A stretch of DNA of 64,000 nucleotides, from NCBI RefSeq assembly GCF_030317145.1, contig NZ_JASZYE010000003.1, forward strand, positions 124,001 through 188,000, read 5' to 3'. The DNA is from Variovorax flavidus (lineage in GTDB: Bacteria; Pseudomonadota; Gammaproteobacteria; Burkholderiales; Burkholderiaceae_C). The notes under the pieces were generated by a model, which did no database searches, was not told where the DNA came from, and was given only the letters and a program-made list of their open reading frames with translations. This document shows positions 38,463 through 47,031 of this stretch, piece after piece; position 1 is the stretch's first letter; the number at the start of each line of letters is the position of its first letter. The position numbers and the translations under genes were made by a program.

Positions 38463-38625
38463 TGCGAGCCTTCTGCCCGTTCGATTGCGGGATCTGTCCG
38501 ACAAGAACGTGCGCTTCCGGGGACTGGCTGTCGGTCCGGATCTCCCACACACTCCGAACTTCCCAGGCGGCAGACTTCGTACCCATGGCGGTGCAAGTCC
38601 GCGCCCCAAGCCAAAGGAGTGATTC

Positions 38626-38991
38626 ATGTCCAATGCCCTTCGTTCGTGCCTCGCGGTTCTTGTCGCGGCCGGTGGTCTGGTCGGCGCGTCGTCGGCGCTC
38701 GCCCAGGGGTCCGCTTCCGGGTCCCTCGTCTGCGACGGCGTCCAGCAGAACAAGCAGGCGTGCCTGCGCGAAAGAGGCGCGGCGCAGGATGCAGCGCGCC
38801 GCGGCGGGCTGTCGAGCCCCGATGCGGCCACGCTCCAGGCGAACGCACTGGCCCGCTGCAACCGGCAGCCGCCGGAAGACCGGCCCGCCTGCGAGGCACG
38901 CGTGCTCGGCACCGGACAAACCAACGTCACCGGCAGCGTGCTGGGTGGCGGGGTGATCCGCACGACCGTGGTGCCCGTGCCGGCGCGGTAG
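38626..38991 (+). CDS. Small secreted protein of unknown function
   Basis: 121 aa. Signal peptide of about 26 residues (MSNALRSCLAVLVAAGGLVG, cut after ALAQ). The mature part is short, polar and contains four cysteines (VCDGV, ACLRE, RCNRQ, ACEAR) that could form two disulfides. AAAGGAG lies 7 bases before the ATG. I do not recognise the family. It is flanked by 200 bases upstream that show no gene other than the hairpin after cphA. Confidence 0.7.
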   Translation: MSNALRSCLAVLVAAGGLVGASSALAQGSASGSLVCDGVQQNKQACLRERGAAQDAARRGGLSSPDAATLQANALARCNRQPPEDRPACEARVLGTGQTNVTGSVLGGGVIRTTVVPVPAR

Positions 38992-39102
38992 CCGCACGGC
39001 CGATACGTAGGACCAATGTCCTACTCCGTCATGCGGCTGTCACAAATGGCGCGGGGGCGCTGGCTATAGTCGAGGGCTTGTCTCCACGCGGAAAGCTCGC
39101 CC

Positions 39103-39354
39103 ATGAACGCCATCAAGGTCGCTCGCCGGTTCATCGAAACGGACCCGGCCAACGAGTCGGCAAAGATCCTCGCCAGGCTGGTGCTGGCGCTCGAGTCGGA
39201 ACACAGCTTCGAACTGGTCACGCTGTATGAACTCGATTACAAGAGCTTCCAGTTGGCGATGGACATCCTCAAGGAATGGCGGTTGGACCGCTACTACGCC
39301 AGCAAGTCGAAGCTGTTCGACCTGTCGATGCAGGTCAGTGAACTGGACAGCTGA
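39103..39354 (+). CDS. Small conserved-looking protein of unknown function
   Basis: 83 aa, acidic-basic and largely helical, without signal peptide or membrane segment. The sequence (VARRFIETDPANESAKILAR; LDYKSFQLAMDILKEW) looks like a genuine soluble protein rather than a shadow frame. TATAGT at 39065-39070 could be its -10 box. It precedes the CYTH/CHAD gene by 30 bases and may share its transcript. Function unknown. Confidence 0.65.
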   Translation: MNAIKVARRFIETDPANESAKILARLVLALESEHSFELVTLYELDYKSFQLAMDILKEWRLDRYYASKSKLFDLSMQVSELDS

Positions 39355-39384
39355 TTCCAGCGCGCCAGCGCTGCTGGGCGCGCA

Positions 39385-40890
39385 GTGACCGAGTTCGAAC
39401 TCAAATTCCAGATCGATCCGCCGCACCAGGCGACGGTCGAAGCGGCGGTGGCCCGGGGACGGTCCTACCGCACACGGCTGCGTGCACGCTACTTCGACAC
39501 CGCAGATGGCGCCCTGGCGGCGCAGCGCATCGTGCTGCGCCTGCGCAAGGAAGGCGGCACCTGGGTGCAGACGGCCAAGGCGCCGACCGACGGGCCGCTG
39601 CAGCGCCACGAACACAACTTCGAACTGCCCCCCATGGGCGCGCGCGAGTTGCCCTTGCCGCGCATCGACCGGCACGATGACACGCCCGTCGGCGAACTCG
39701 TCGCCAAGGCATTGCGCCAGGCCGGACACGACCCGGCAACGGTCGAGCTCGTCCCGCTCTACGGCACCGACGTCTGGCGCACCACGCGTGAGATGCGCAC
39801 CGGCGACGCGCTGATCGAACTCGCCTTCGACCGGGGCGAAGTGCGCGCGGGCGAGCATGCGCATGCGTTGTGCGAACTGGAGATCGAACTCAAGCACGGC
39901 AGTCCGCAATCGATGCTCGAACTCGCCCAGCGCTGGCGCAACCGGTATGCGCTCTGGCTCGACACGGTGTCGAAATCGGCACGCGGCGAGCGGCTGGCGA
40001 AAGGCATCCAGCATGGCCCACCGACGAAGGCGGTGCAGCCTTCGCTGGAAAGCGATCCGTCCGGCCCGGAAGTCTTTCGCGCGGTATTGAACACCTGTCT
40101 CGCCCAGATCCTTCCCAACGCGAGCGAAGTCGCCGCGGGCAGCCAGGATGCGGAGCACGTGCACCAGCTGCGCGTCGGCATCCGACGCCTGCGGACGGCG
40201 CTGCGCGAGATGGCCGATTTCGCCCCGGACATCGACTCCGCGTGGGAGGCCCCGCTCGTCGGCGCGTTTCGCGCGCTCGGGCTTCAGCGCGATCGGGAGC
40301 ATCTTCGGCAGACGGTGCAGCCGCAGATCGAGGCCGCGGGCGGCCCCCCTGTCGCATGGCCGGACGTCGCCCACATTCCGAAGCCAGCCGACGTGGTGCG
40401 GGGCGCGGATTTCCAGACGGTATTGATGGATCTGATCGCAGCCTCGCTTCCCCCCGAGGTGACGGACGATGCCACCACAGAGGAAGCGCCCCCCGCGCGC
40501 AAGCGCCTGCGGGAGCGGCTGGCGAAGCTGCATCGCCAGATCGCGCGCGACGGCCGGCGCTTCGAAGAGCTGGAGCCTGTAGCGCAGCACCGAGTCCGCA
40601 AGCGCCTCAAGCGTCTGCGCTACCTCGGCGAGTTCGTTGCCCCGCTGTTCGGCCGCCGCGAGGCCAGGCACTATCTGAAGGACCTGGAACCGGCCCAGGA
40701 CGCCCTCGGCAAGCACAACGACGACGCCGTGGCGATCGCGGCCTACCGGGAGCATGCCGCCCAAGACGGGCGCGCATGGTTCGCCGTCGGCTGGCTGAGC
40801 GCGCGACAACCCGCCGACGCGGTGGAATGCCGCAAGGCGCTCGACAGGATCGCCGAGGCGCGGCCCTTCTGGAAGAAGAAGAAAACCTAG
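39385..40890 (+). CDS. CYTH and CHAD domain protein, probable inorganic triphosphatase
   Basis: 501 aa. The N-terminal CYTH domain opens with the ExExK motif (Glu3, Glu5, Lys7) that binds triphosphate through metal ions. The C-terminal CHAD domain (residues ~225-495) is helical and rich in conserved His and Arg (VHQLRVGIRRLRT; HRVRKRLKRLRYLGEF), thought to bind polyphosphate. The start is GTG 39385. It ends exactly where the convergent RHH gene ends, inside the palindrome CCTAGCTAGG. Confidence 0.9.
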   Translation: MTEFELKFQIDPPHQATVEAAVARGRSYRTRLRARYFDTADGALAAQRIVLRLRKEGGTWVQTAKAPTDGPLQRHEHNFELPPMGARELPLPRIDRHDDTPVGELVAKALRQAGHDPATVELVPLYGTDVWRTTREMRTGDALIELAFDRGEVRAGEHAHALCELEIELKHGSPQSMLELAQRWRNRYALWLDTVSKSARGERLAKGIQHGPPTKAVQPSLESDPSGPEVFRAVLNTCLAQILPNASEVAAGSQDAEHVHQLRVGIRRLRTALREMADFAPDIDSAWEAPLVGAFRALGLQRDREHLRQTVQPQIEAAGGPPVAWPDVAHIPKPADVVRGADFQTVLMDLIAASLPPEVTDDATTEEAPPARKRLRERLAKLHRQIARDGRRFEELEPVAQHRVRKRLKRLRYLGEFVAPLFGRREARHYLKDLEPAQDALGKHNDDAVAIAAYREHAAQDGRAWFAVGWLSARQPADAVECRKALDRIAEARPFWKKKKT

Positions 40891-41259
40891 CTAGGTCAAC
40901 GCGGCCGCCTGCGACCAGCCTCTGGGCATGGCATGCAGCACGGCCTTGGCGTCGAGCGACCGGATCGCCACCGAGGTGTCGGTCGGGATCCGCCCCTGAG
41001 CGACCATGGCTTCGTAGCGCAGCGCGCTGACGCGCAGGAACGAAGAGAAGTTGCCGACCTCTCCTCGCGCCGCGACCAGTTCATCGTAGAGCTTCTCGAT
41101 CAGTTGCACGACACCCATGTCGTCGCGCGCCGCGATTTCCTCCAGCACCTGCCAGAAGAGGTTTTCGAGCCGGATGCTGGTGACGACGCCGTGCAGCCGG
41201 ACCGAGCGCGTGCGGCTGTCGTAGCTCTGGGGATCGGCGCTGATGAAAACTTCGCACAT
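40891..41259 (-). CDS. Ribbon-helix-helix domain protein
   Basis: 122 aa. The core RSVRLHGVVTSIRLENLFWQVLEEIA matches the RHH_4 domain, in which a short strand binds DNA as a dimer and two helices follow. Often annotated next to unrelated genes; the target is unknown. Its start is fixed by the ATG at 41259 with AGGAGAAGG 4 bases before it. Confidence 0.8.
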   Translation of the reverse strand: MCEVFISADPQSYDSRTRSVRLHGVVTSIRLENLFWQVLEEIAARDDMGVVQLIEKLYDELVAARGEVGNFSSFLRVSALRYEAMVAQGRIPTDTSVAIRSLDAKAVLHAMPRGWSQAAALT

Positions 41260-41324
41260 GAGCCTTCTCCTGTGTCGGGGCAGGTGACGCGGATCAAGAC
41301 TGTAGCGTCACCGGCGGCTGCGCA

Positions 41325-41903
41325 TCAGGTCTCGATGCGCGTGCCGAGCACCTTGAGGAACTGTCCGATCCACGCCGGATGGGCCGGCCATGCCGGCGCG
41401 GTGACGAGATTGCGATCGGTCACGGCCTGGTCGACCGGGATGCCCATGTACTCGGCGCCGGCGAGTTCGACTTCGACCTGGCAGGCCGGATAGGCCGAGA
41501 CCTTGCGGCCCTTCAGCAGCCCCGTGGCCGCCAGCAGTTGCGCACCGTGGCAGACCGCCGCCACCGGCTTGTCGGCGGCAAGGAAATGCCTGGCAATCTC
41601 GACGACGCGGCTGTTCAGGCGCAGGTATTCGGGCGCGCGGCCGCCGGGGATGACCAGGGCGTCATAGGCCTCGGGGCGCACATCGGCGAAGTTCGCGTTC
41701 AGCGTGAAGCGGTGACCCGGCTTCTCGCTGTAGGTCTGCGCGCCCTCGAAGTCGTGGATCGCGGTGTGGACCCAGTCGCCGGCCTTCTTGTCCGGCGCGA
41801 CCGCATGGACCGTGTGGCCCACGGCCAGCAGTGCCTGGAACGGCACCATGGTTTCGTAATCTTCGGCGTAGTCGCCGCAAAGCATCAGGATCTTGCGTGC
41901 CAT
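41325..41903 (-). CDS. DJ-1/PfpI family protein
   Basis: 192 aa. The nucleophilic elbow [12 protein letters not shown] has Cys118 and His119, and the conserved Glu at residue 14-17 (DYAEDYE) completes the PfpI site. The family includes glyoxalase III, deglycase-like and chaperone activities. The C-terminus ([19 protein letters not shown]) fits the PfpI group. It lies upstream of, and on the same strand as, an RHH gene and has no clear metabolic partner. Confidence 0.88.
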   Translation of the reverse strand: MARKILMLCGDYAEDYETMVPFQALLAVGHTVHAVAPDKKAGDWVHTAIHDFEGAQTYSEKPGHRFTLNANFADVRPEAYDALVIPGGRAPEYLRLNSRVVEIARHFLAADKPVAAVCHGAQLLAATGLLKGRKVSAYPACQVEVELAGAEYMGIPVDQAVTDRNLVTAPAWPAHPAWIGQFLKVLGTRIET

Positions 41904-42009
41904 CGTGTCTCCTTCAAGGTGTGGACAGTCGAATCCGTGAGGATCCGGCCTGGCCCCATTGTTCGGAAGGAGAGGCGATGGGTGGTAGCAGTCGGTTGTG
42001 ACATTCGGG

Positions 42010-42939
42010 CTAGCGTCCCCAGCGCAGCACCAGCGGATCGAGCCGCCGCGCGGTCTCGATCAGTCCCGCCCGCGTGTCCGGATGCATGGCCGCCAGCGGA
42101 TGACGTGGCGCCTCGCACGCGATCACGCCGCCCTCCTTCATCAGCGCCTTGCACGCCAGCAGCCCGGCTTGCCTGTTCTCGAAATTGATCAAGGGAAGCC
42201 ACTGCTGGTAGCGCTCGAAAGCCTGCTCGCGCCGTCCCGCGAGATGGTCCGCAATGATCGGCCGGATGCCGTCGGGGTAGCCGCCGCCGGTCATCGATCC
42301 CGTCGCACCCGCATCCAGGTCGGGCATCAGCGTGATGGCTTCCTCGCCGTCCCACGGCCCTTCGATGGCATCGCCGCCGAGCCGGATGAGTTCGCGCAGC
42401 TTCGTCGCCGCGCCCGCCGTCTCGATCTTGAAGTACGCGACGTGCTCGATCTCCTTCGCCATGCGCGCGAGAAAAGGCGCCGTCAGCACCGTGCCGCTGG
42501 CCGGTGCGTCCTGGATCATGATGGGAATGTCGACCGCATCGGACAGGCGCGCATAGAAGTCGTGGATCTGCGGCTCCGACACGCGGAAGGTCGCGCCGTG
42601 ATACGGCGGCATCACCATCAGCATCGCGGCGCCCATGTCCTGCGCACGGCGGCTGCGCTCGGCGCAGACCCTGGTGCTGAAGTGCGTGGTCGTGACGATC
42701 ACCGGCACGCGGCCGGCCACGTGCTCCAGGATCGCGCGGGTCAGCACTTCGCGCTCCTCGTCCGACAGCACGAACTGCTCGGAGAAGTTCGCGAGGATGC
42801 AGATGCCGTCCGACCCGGCATCGATCATGAAGTCGATGGCTCGCTTCTGGCTCGCGAGATCGAGCTCGCCCGACTCGGTGAAGGTGGTCGGTGCCACCGG
42901 AAAGATGCCCTGGTAGCGGCGTTGGGTCGAAGCTGTCAT
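42010..42939 (-). CDS. L-2-keto-3-deoxyarabonate dehydratase
   Basis: 309 aa member of the dihydrodipicolinate synthase family. Lys171 (AYFKIE) is the Schiff-base lysine. The start [10 protein letters not shown], the ILANFSEQF segment and the end [10 protein letters not shown] resemble the Azospirillum enzyme that converts 2-keto-3-deoxy-L-arabonate to 2-oxoglutarate semialdehyde; length is the same as I recall for it. The substrate is therefore inferred from family and context. Last gene of the sugar operon, 16 bases after the aldonate dehydratase. Confidence 0.9.
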   Translation of the reverse strand: MTASTQRRYQGIFPVAPTTFTESGELDLASQKRAIDFMIDAGSDGICILANFSEQFVLSDEEREVLTRAILEHVAGRVPVIVTTTHFSTRVCAERSRRAQDMGAAMLMVMPPYHGATFRVSEPQIHDFYARLSDAVDIPIMIQDAPASGTVLTAPFLARMAKEIEHVAYFKIETAGAATKLRELIRLGGDAIEGPWDGEEAITLMPDLDAGATGSMTGGGYPDGIRPIIADHLAGRREQAFERYQQWLPLINFENRQAGLLACKALMKEGGVIACEAPRHPLAAMHPDTRAGLIETARRLDPLVLRWGR

Positions 42940-42955
42940 GAAAGGTTTCTCCGGA

Positions 42956-44692
42956 TCAATGCGAATGGCGTGGCACGGCCGCGCCGCGGCAACCGACGAG
43001 GAAGTCGAAGTCGCAGCCCTCGTCCGCCTGCAGCACGTGCTCGACATAGAGACGCTGGTAGCCGCCGCCCTTGATGGGCGCCGCATCGGCCGAGATGGCT
43101 TCGAGGCGTGCGGCCAGTTCGGCGTCGCTGATGTCGAGATGCAGCCGGCCCTCATGGCAATCGAGCTCGATCCAGTCCCCGTCGCGCACTGCCGCCAGCG
43201 GGCCGCCATCCGCCGCCTCGGGCGCGACGTGCAGCACCACCGTGCCGTAGGCCGTGCCGCTCATGCGCGCGTCGGAAATGCGCACCATGTCCTTGATGCC
43301 CTGGCGTAGCAGCTTGGGCGGAAGGCCCATGTTGCCGACCTCGGCCATGCCGGGGTAGCCCTTGGGACCGCAGTTCTTCATCACCAGAACGGAACTGGCA
43401 TCCACGTCGAGCGCCTCGTCGACGATGCGCTCCTTGTAGTGCTCCAGGTTCTCGAACACCACGGCGCGGCCGCGATGCTTGAGCAGCTCGGGCGAGGCGG
43501 CCGAGGGCTTCAGCACCGCGCCGCGCGGCGAGAGGTTGCCGCGCAGGATGCAGATGCCACCGTCGTCGATGAGCGGGTTGTCGAGCGGGCGGATCACCTC
43601 GTCGTTGTGGCTCGGCGCCTCGCGCACGTTCTCCCACAGCGTCTTGCCGTTGACCGTGAGCGCATCCGGGTACGGAAGGAGGCCATGCTCGCCGAGACGG
43701 CGCAGCACGGCCGGCAGGCCGCCCGCGTAATAGAACTCCTCCATGAGGAAGCGGCCCGACGGCATCAGATCCACCAGCGTGGGCGTACCGCGCCCAATGC
43801 GCGTCCAGTCTTCCAGTTCGAGCGGCACGCCGATGCGCCCCGCGATCGCCTTCAGGTGAATCACCGCATTGGTCGAGCCGCCGATCGCGGCATTGGTGCG
43901 GATCGCGTTCTCGAAGGCTTCGCGCGTGAGGATCTTCGACAGCGTCAGCCCCTCGCGCGCCATCGCGACCGCCCGCATGCCCGACATCTGCGCCAGCACG
44001 TAGCGACGCGCATCGACCGCAGGGATCGCCGCGTTGTGCGGCAGCGAAGTGCCCAGCGCCTCGGCCATGCAGGCCATGGTCGAGGCCGTGCCCATGGTGT
44101 TGCAGGTGCCGGCCGAGCGCGACATGCCCGCCTCGGCCGAGAGGAACTGGTGCACGTTGATCTCGCCGGCCTTCATCGCCTCATGCAGCTGCCACACGGC
44201 CGTGCCCGAGCCGATGTCGCGCCCTTCGAGCTTGCCGTTGAGCATCGGCCCGCCCGTGACGACGATGGCCGGGATGTCGCAGCTCGCCGCGCCCATCAGC
44301 AGCGCGGGCGTGGTCTTGTCGCAGCCCGTGAGCAGCACCACCGCATCGATCGGGTTGCCGCGGATCGCCTCTTCCACGTCCATGCTCGCGAGGTTGCGCG
44401 TGAGCATCGCCGTCGGCCGCAGGTTCGATTCGCCGTTGGAGAACACCGGGAACTCCACAGGAAACCCGCCCGCCTCCGAGATGCCCCGCTTCACATGCTC
44501 GGCAATCTTGCGGAAATGCGCGTTGCAGGGCGTCAGCTCCGACCAGGTGTTGCAGATGCCGATGATGGGCCGCCCGTCGAACTCGTGCTCGGGGATGCCC
44601 TGGTTCTTCATCCAGCTGCGGTACATGAAGCCGTTCTTGTCGGCCGTGCCGAACCATTCGGTCGAACGCAGTTTTCTCGGGGAGTCGGACAT
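42956..44692 (-). CDS. L-arabonate dehydratase (IlvD/Edd family)
   Basis: 578 aa iron-sulfur dehydratase. Cys56, Cys124 and Cys197 are the expected [2Fe-2S] ligands and Lys126 the carbamylated lysine, as in the L-arabinonate dehydratase of Rhizobium. The FLVGCRGAAV end and HSH tail match that group. It makes 2-keto-3-deoxyarabonate from arabonate. Some members also accept fuconate or galactonate, so the sugar is not certain. ATG 44692 is used; an upstream GTG at 44749 would overlap yjfF. Confidence 0.91.
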   Translation of the reverse strand: MSDSPRKLRSTEWFGTADKNGFMYRSWMKNQGIPEHEFDGRPIIGICNTWSELTPCNAHFRKIAEHVKRGISEAGGFPVEFPVFSNGESNLRPTAMLTRNLASMDVEEAIRGNPIDAVVLLTGCDKTTPALLMGAASCDIPAIVVTGGPMLNGKLEGRDIGSGTAVWQLHEAMKAGEINVHQFLSAEAGMSRSAGTCNTMGTASTMACMAEALGTSLPHNAAIPAVDARRYVLAQMSGMRAVAMAREGLTLSKILTREAFENAIRTNAAIGGSTNAVIHLKAIAGRIGVPLELEDWTRIGRGTPTLVDLMPSGRFLMEEFYYAGGLPAVLRRLGEHGLLPYPDALTVNGKTLWENVREAPSHNDEVIRPLDNPLIDDGGICILRGNLSPRGAVLKPSAASPELLKHRGRAVVFENLEHYKERIVDEALDVDASSVLVMKNCGPKGYPGMAEVGNMGLPPKLLRQGIKDMVRISDARMSGTAYGTVVLHVAPEAADGGPLAAVRDGDWIELDCHEGRLHLDISDAELAARLEAISADAAPIKGGGYQRLYVEHVLQADEGCDFDFLVGCRGAAVPRHSH

Positions 44693-44729
44693 GCGATGGG
44701 TTCCGTGAAATGGGAGAGGGAGAAAGCCG

Positions 44730-45764
44730 TCAGTGACGCTCGGCCGCACGCGCAGAGAACAGGCGCTGCAGCAGGCAGAACACGAAGAGCAGCACGCCGA
44801 CCACGATGCGCGTCCACCAGGAACTCAGCGTGCCGTCGAAGGAGATGAGCGTCTGGATGATCCCCAGCATGAGCACGCCGAACAGCGTGCCGACCACATA
44901 GCCGACCCCGCCCGTGAGCAGCGTGCCGCCGATCACCACCGCCGCGATGGCGTCCAGTTCAAGACCCACCGCGTGCAGCCCGTAGCCCGACAGCATGTAG
45001 AAGGTGAACACCACGCCGCCCAGCGCGGAGCAGAAGCCGGAGAGCGTGTAGACACCGATCACCGTGGAACGCACCGGCAATCCCATCAGCAGCGCGGATT
45101 GCTCGTTGCCGCCGATGGCATACACGGTGCGGCCGAAGGGCGTGTAGTGCGCGACGAACACCGCGATCGCCACCACCCCCAGCGCGATCAGCCCGCTGAT
45201 CGTGATCGATGCCCCGCCCCACACCGGCATGCGCCACTGCGACACCTCCGAATAGAACTCGTTGGTGATGCTGATGGAGTCGATGCTGATCAGGTAGCAG
45301 AGCCCCCGCGCGAGGAACATGCCCGCCAGCGTGACGATGAAGGGCTGCAGGCGGAAGCGCTCGATCAGCACGCCCATGAAGGCGCCGAAGAGCGTGCCCA
45401 TGACCAGCACCAGCGGGATCACGATCGCCGGGCTCCAGCCGTGCTTCTCCACCAGCGAGGCCGAGACCATCGTGGTCAGCGCGATCACCGAGCCCACCGA
45501 GAGATCGATGCCGCCCGACAGGATCACGAAGGTCATGCCGACCGCGACGATGCAGAGGAAGGCGTTGTCGATCAGCAGGTTCAGGAACACCTGCGGCGAG
45601 AAGAAGCCGTCGTAGAAAACCGAGCCCAGCGTCGCCATCAGCACGAAGAGCGAGATGGTTGCGCCCAGCGGCAGGTACTTGGGATTGAGGCGCGTGCGCG
45701 GTCGCTGCACCGACGTGCTGGACTCCGGCCCGCGCGCTGTGGACTCGGGCACCACGGCGCTCAT
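44730..45764 (-). CDS. yjfF: Furanose ABC transporter permease, YjfF type
   Basis: 344 aa inner-membrane permease. It follows E. coli YjfF segment by segment ([45 protein letters not shown]). YjfF pairs with YtfT in the galactofuranose importer, which also binds L-arabinofuranose. The start overlaps the ytfT stop (ATGA). 37 bases separate it from the dehydratase gene. Confidence 0.9.
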   Translation of the reverse strand: MSAVVPESTARGPESSTSVQRPRTRLNPKYLPLGATISLFVLMATLGSVFYDGFFSPQVFLNLLIDNAFLCIVAVGMTFVILSGGIDLSVGSVIALTTMVSASLVEKHGWSPAIVIPLVLVMGTLFGAFMGVLIERFRLQPFIVTLAGMFLARGLCYLISIDSISITNEFYSEVSQWRMPVWGGASITISGLIALGVVAIAVFVAHYTPFGRTVYAIGGNEQSALLMGLPVRSTVIGVYTLSGFCSALGGVVFTFYMLSGYGLHAVGLELDAIAAVVIGGTLLTGGVGYVVGTLFGVLMLGIIQTLISFDGTLSSWWTRIVVGVLLFVFCLLQRLFSARAAERH

Positions 45765-46804
45765 CGCACCACCTCCCCACGCGCCGGCCGCTGCACGAGC
45801 TGGCGAAGACTCGCGCGGAACTCGGCCGACTGCAGCAGCATGACGACGAACACCACCGCCGCCTTGACGACCAGGTTGATCTCCGGCGGCACGCCCAGCG
45901 AATAGATGCCGTAGGTCAGCGTCTGGATGATGAGCGCGCCGATCACGCTACCTACGAGGCTGAAGCGCCCGCCGGTCAGCGCCGTGCCACCGAGCGTGAC
46001 CGCGAGGATCGCGTCCAGTTCCAGCAACTGCCCCGCGTTGTTGCCATCGGCGCTCTTGACGTTCGAGCTGATCAGCAGCCCGGCCACGCCTGCGCAGAAG
46101 CCGCAGAACATGTAGGCGCCCACGATGATCCGCCGCGCCCGCACGCCCGCCACCCGCGCCGCGTTCGGGTTGATGCCCACCGACTGGATGAACAACCCGA
46201 GCGCGCTGCGCGTGATCGCGAGGTACAGCACGATGAACACGAACGCTGCGATGTAGACCGAGAACGGCAGCCCGAAGAGATAGCCGCTGCCGATGAAGAA
46301 GAACGGCGCGTAGTAGATCGTGATGATCTGCCCGCCCGTGATGAGCTGCGCGATGCCGCGCCCCGCGACCATCAGGATCAGCGTCGCAATGATCGGCTGC
46401 ATGCCCACCCGCGCGACCAGCAGCCCGTTCCACAACCCGCACACCGCCGCCACGGCGAGCGCAGCGACGATCGCCAGCCACATCGGGAAGCGGCTCACCT
46501 CGGCCGCTGCACCATTGCTCACCACCAGCGACCCACCGATCATCCAGGCCGCGAGCGCCGCCGCAATGGCGACGACCGCCCCCACCGAAATGTCGATGCC
46601 CCGCGTGGCGATGACGAGCGTCATGCCGAGCGACACCAGCACCAGCGGCGCCGCGCGGTTGAGGATGTCGATCAGGCTGCCGTACAAGTGCCCGCTGCGC
46701 ACTTCAATGTGCAGGAAGCTCGCGTTGAACGCGGCATTGATCGCCAGCAGAAGAAGAAGCGTGACCACCGGCCACGCCAGCCGATGCCGAAAGATGGCGC
46801 TCAT
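45761..46804 (-). CDS. ytfT: Furanose ABC transporter permease, YtfT type
   Basis: 347 aa permease with the YtfT features IDILNRAAPLVLVSLGMTL, GIDISVGAVVAIAAA and GWNGLLVARVGMQPIIATL-like loops. It forms the channel with YjfF. The ATG at 46804 was chosen from an open frame reaching 46909, because the sequence upstream is the intergenic repeat. It is 226 bases after ytfR, the widest gap in the operon. Confidence 0.9.
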   Translation of the reverse strand: MSAIFRHRLAWPVVTLLLLLAINAAFNASFLHIEVRSGHLYGSLIDILNRAAPLVLVSLGMTLVIATRGIDISVGAVVAIAAALAAWMIGGSLVVSNGAAAEVSRFPMWLAIVAALAVAAVCGLWNGLLVARVGMQPIIATLILMVAGRGIAQLITGGQIITIYYAPFFFIGSGYLFGLPFSVYIAAFVFIVLYLAITRSALGLFIQSVGINPNAARVAGVRARRIIVGAYMFCGFCAGVAGLLISSNVKSADGNNAGQLLELDAILAVTLGGTALTGGRFSLVGSVIGALIIQTLTYGIYSLGVPPEINLVVKAAVVFVVMLLQSAEFRASLRQLVQRPARGEVVR

Positions 46805-46848
46805 GCCCGCACTCCAAAGAATCGCGCCTGAAGGCGCAAGCGAAAAGT

Positions 46849-46934
46849 CCCGCGGAACCGGCTCCGCCGGGCCGCCGGGGCTGCCCCCGGCACGGGGGTG
46901 GGCGGCCACACGAAGTGGGCAAGCCTGGGGGCGA
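46849..46934 (+). repeat. Copy B of the dispersed intergenic repeat
   Basis: CCGGCTCCGCCGGGCCGCC, hairpin CCCCCGGCACGGGGG, then CACACGAAGTGGGCAAGC and CTGGGGG. It stands next to copy C, between ytfR and ytfT, opposite to the direction of transcription. Confidence 0.75.
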
Positions 46935-46942
46935 GCTCAGTG

Positions 46943-47031
46943 ACTCCGCGGAGCCGGCTCCGCCGGGCCGCCGGGGCTGCCCCCGGCAGGGGGTGGAGAG
47001 CGACACGAAGTGCGCGAGCCTGGGGGCGAGT
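46943..47031 (+). repeat. Copy C of the dispersed intergenic repeat
   Basis: Tandem neighbour of copy B with the same blocks (CCGGCTCCGCCGGG, CCCCCGGCAGGGGG, GACACGAAGTGCGCGAGC, CTGGGGG). It ends at the last base of the ytfR stop codon region, so little or no other sequence separates the gene from the repeat. Confidence 0.75.

Noticed and set aside
38585-38625. A tRNA T-arm-like stretch (GCGG-TGCAAGT-CCGC) before the small secreted gene
   Set aside because: The T-loop does not match TTCRANY and no acceptor, D or anticodon arms could be paired around it.
42010-42939. Dihydrodipicolinate synthase (dapA) for lysine synthesis
   Set aside because: The fold and Schiff-base lysine are shared, but the sequence follows the 2-keto-3-deoxyarabonate dehydratase group and the gene sits in a sugar operon.
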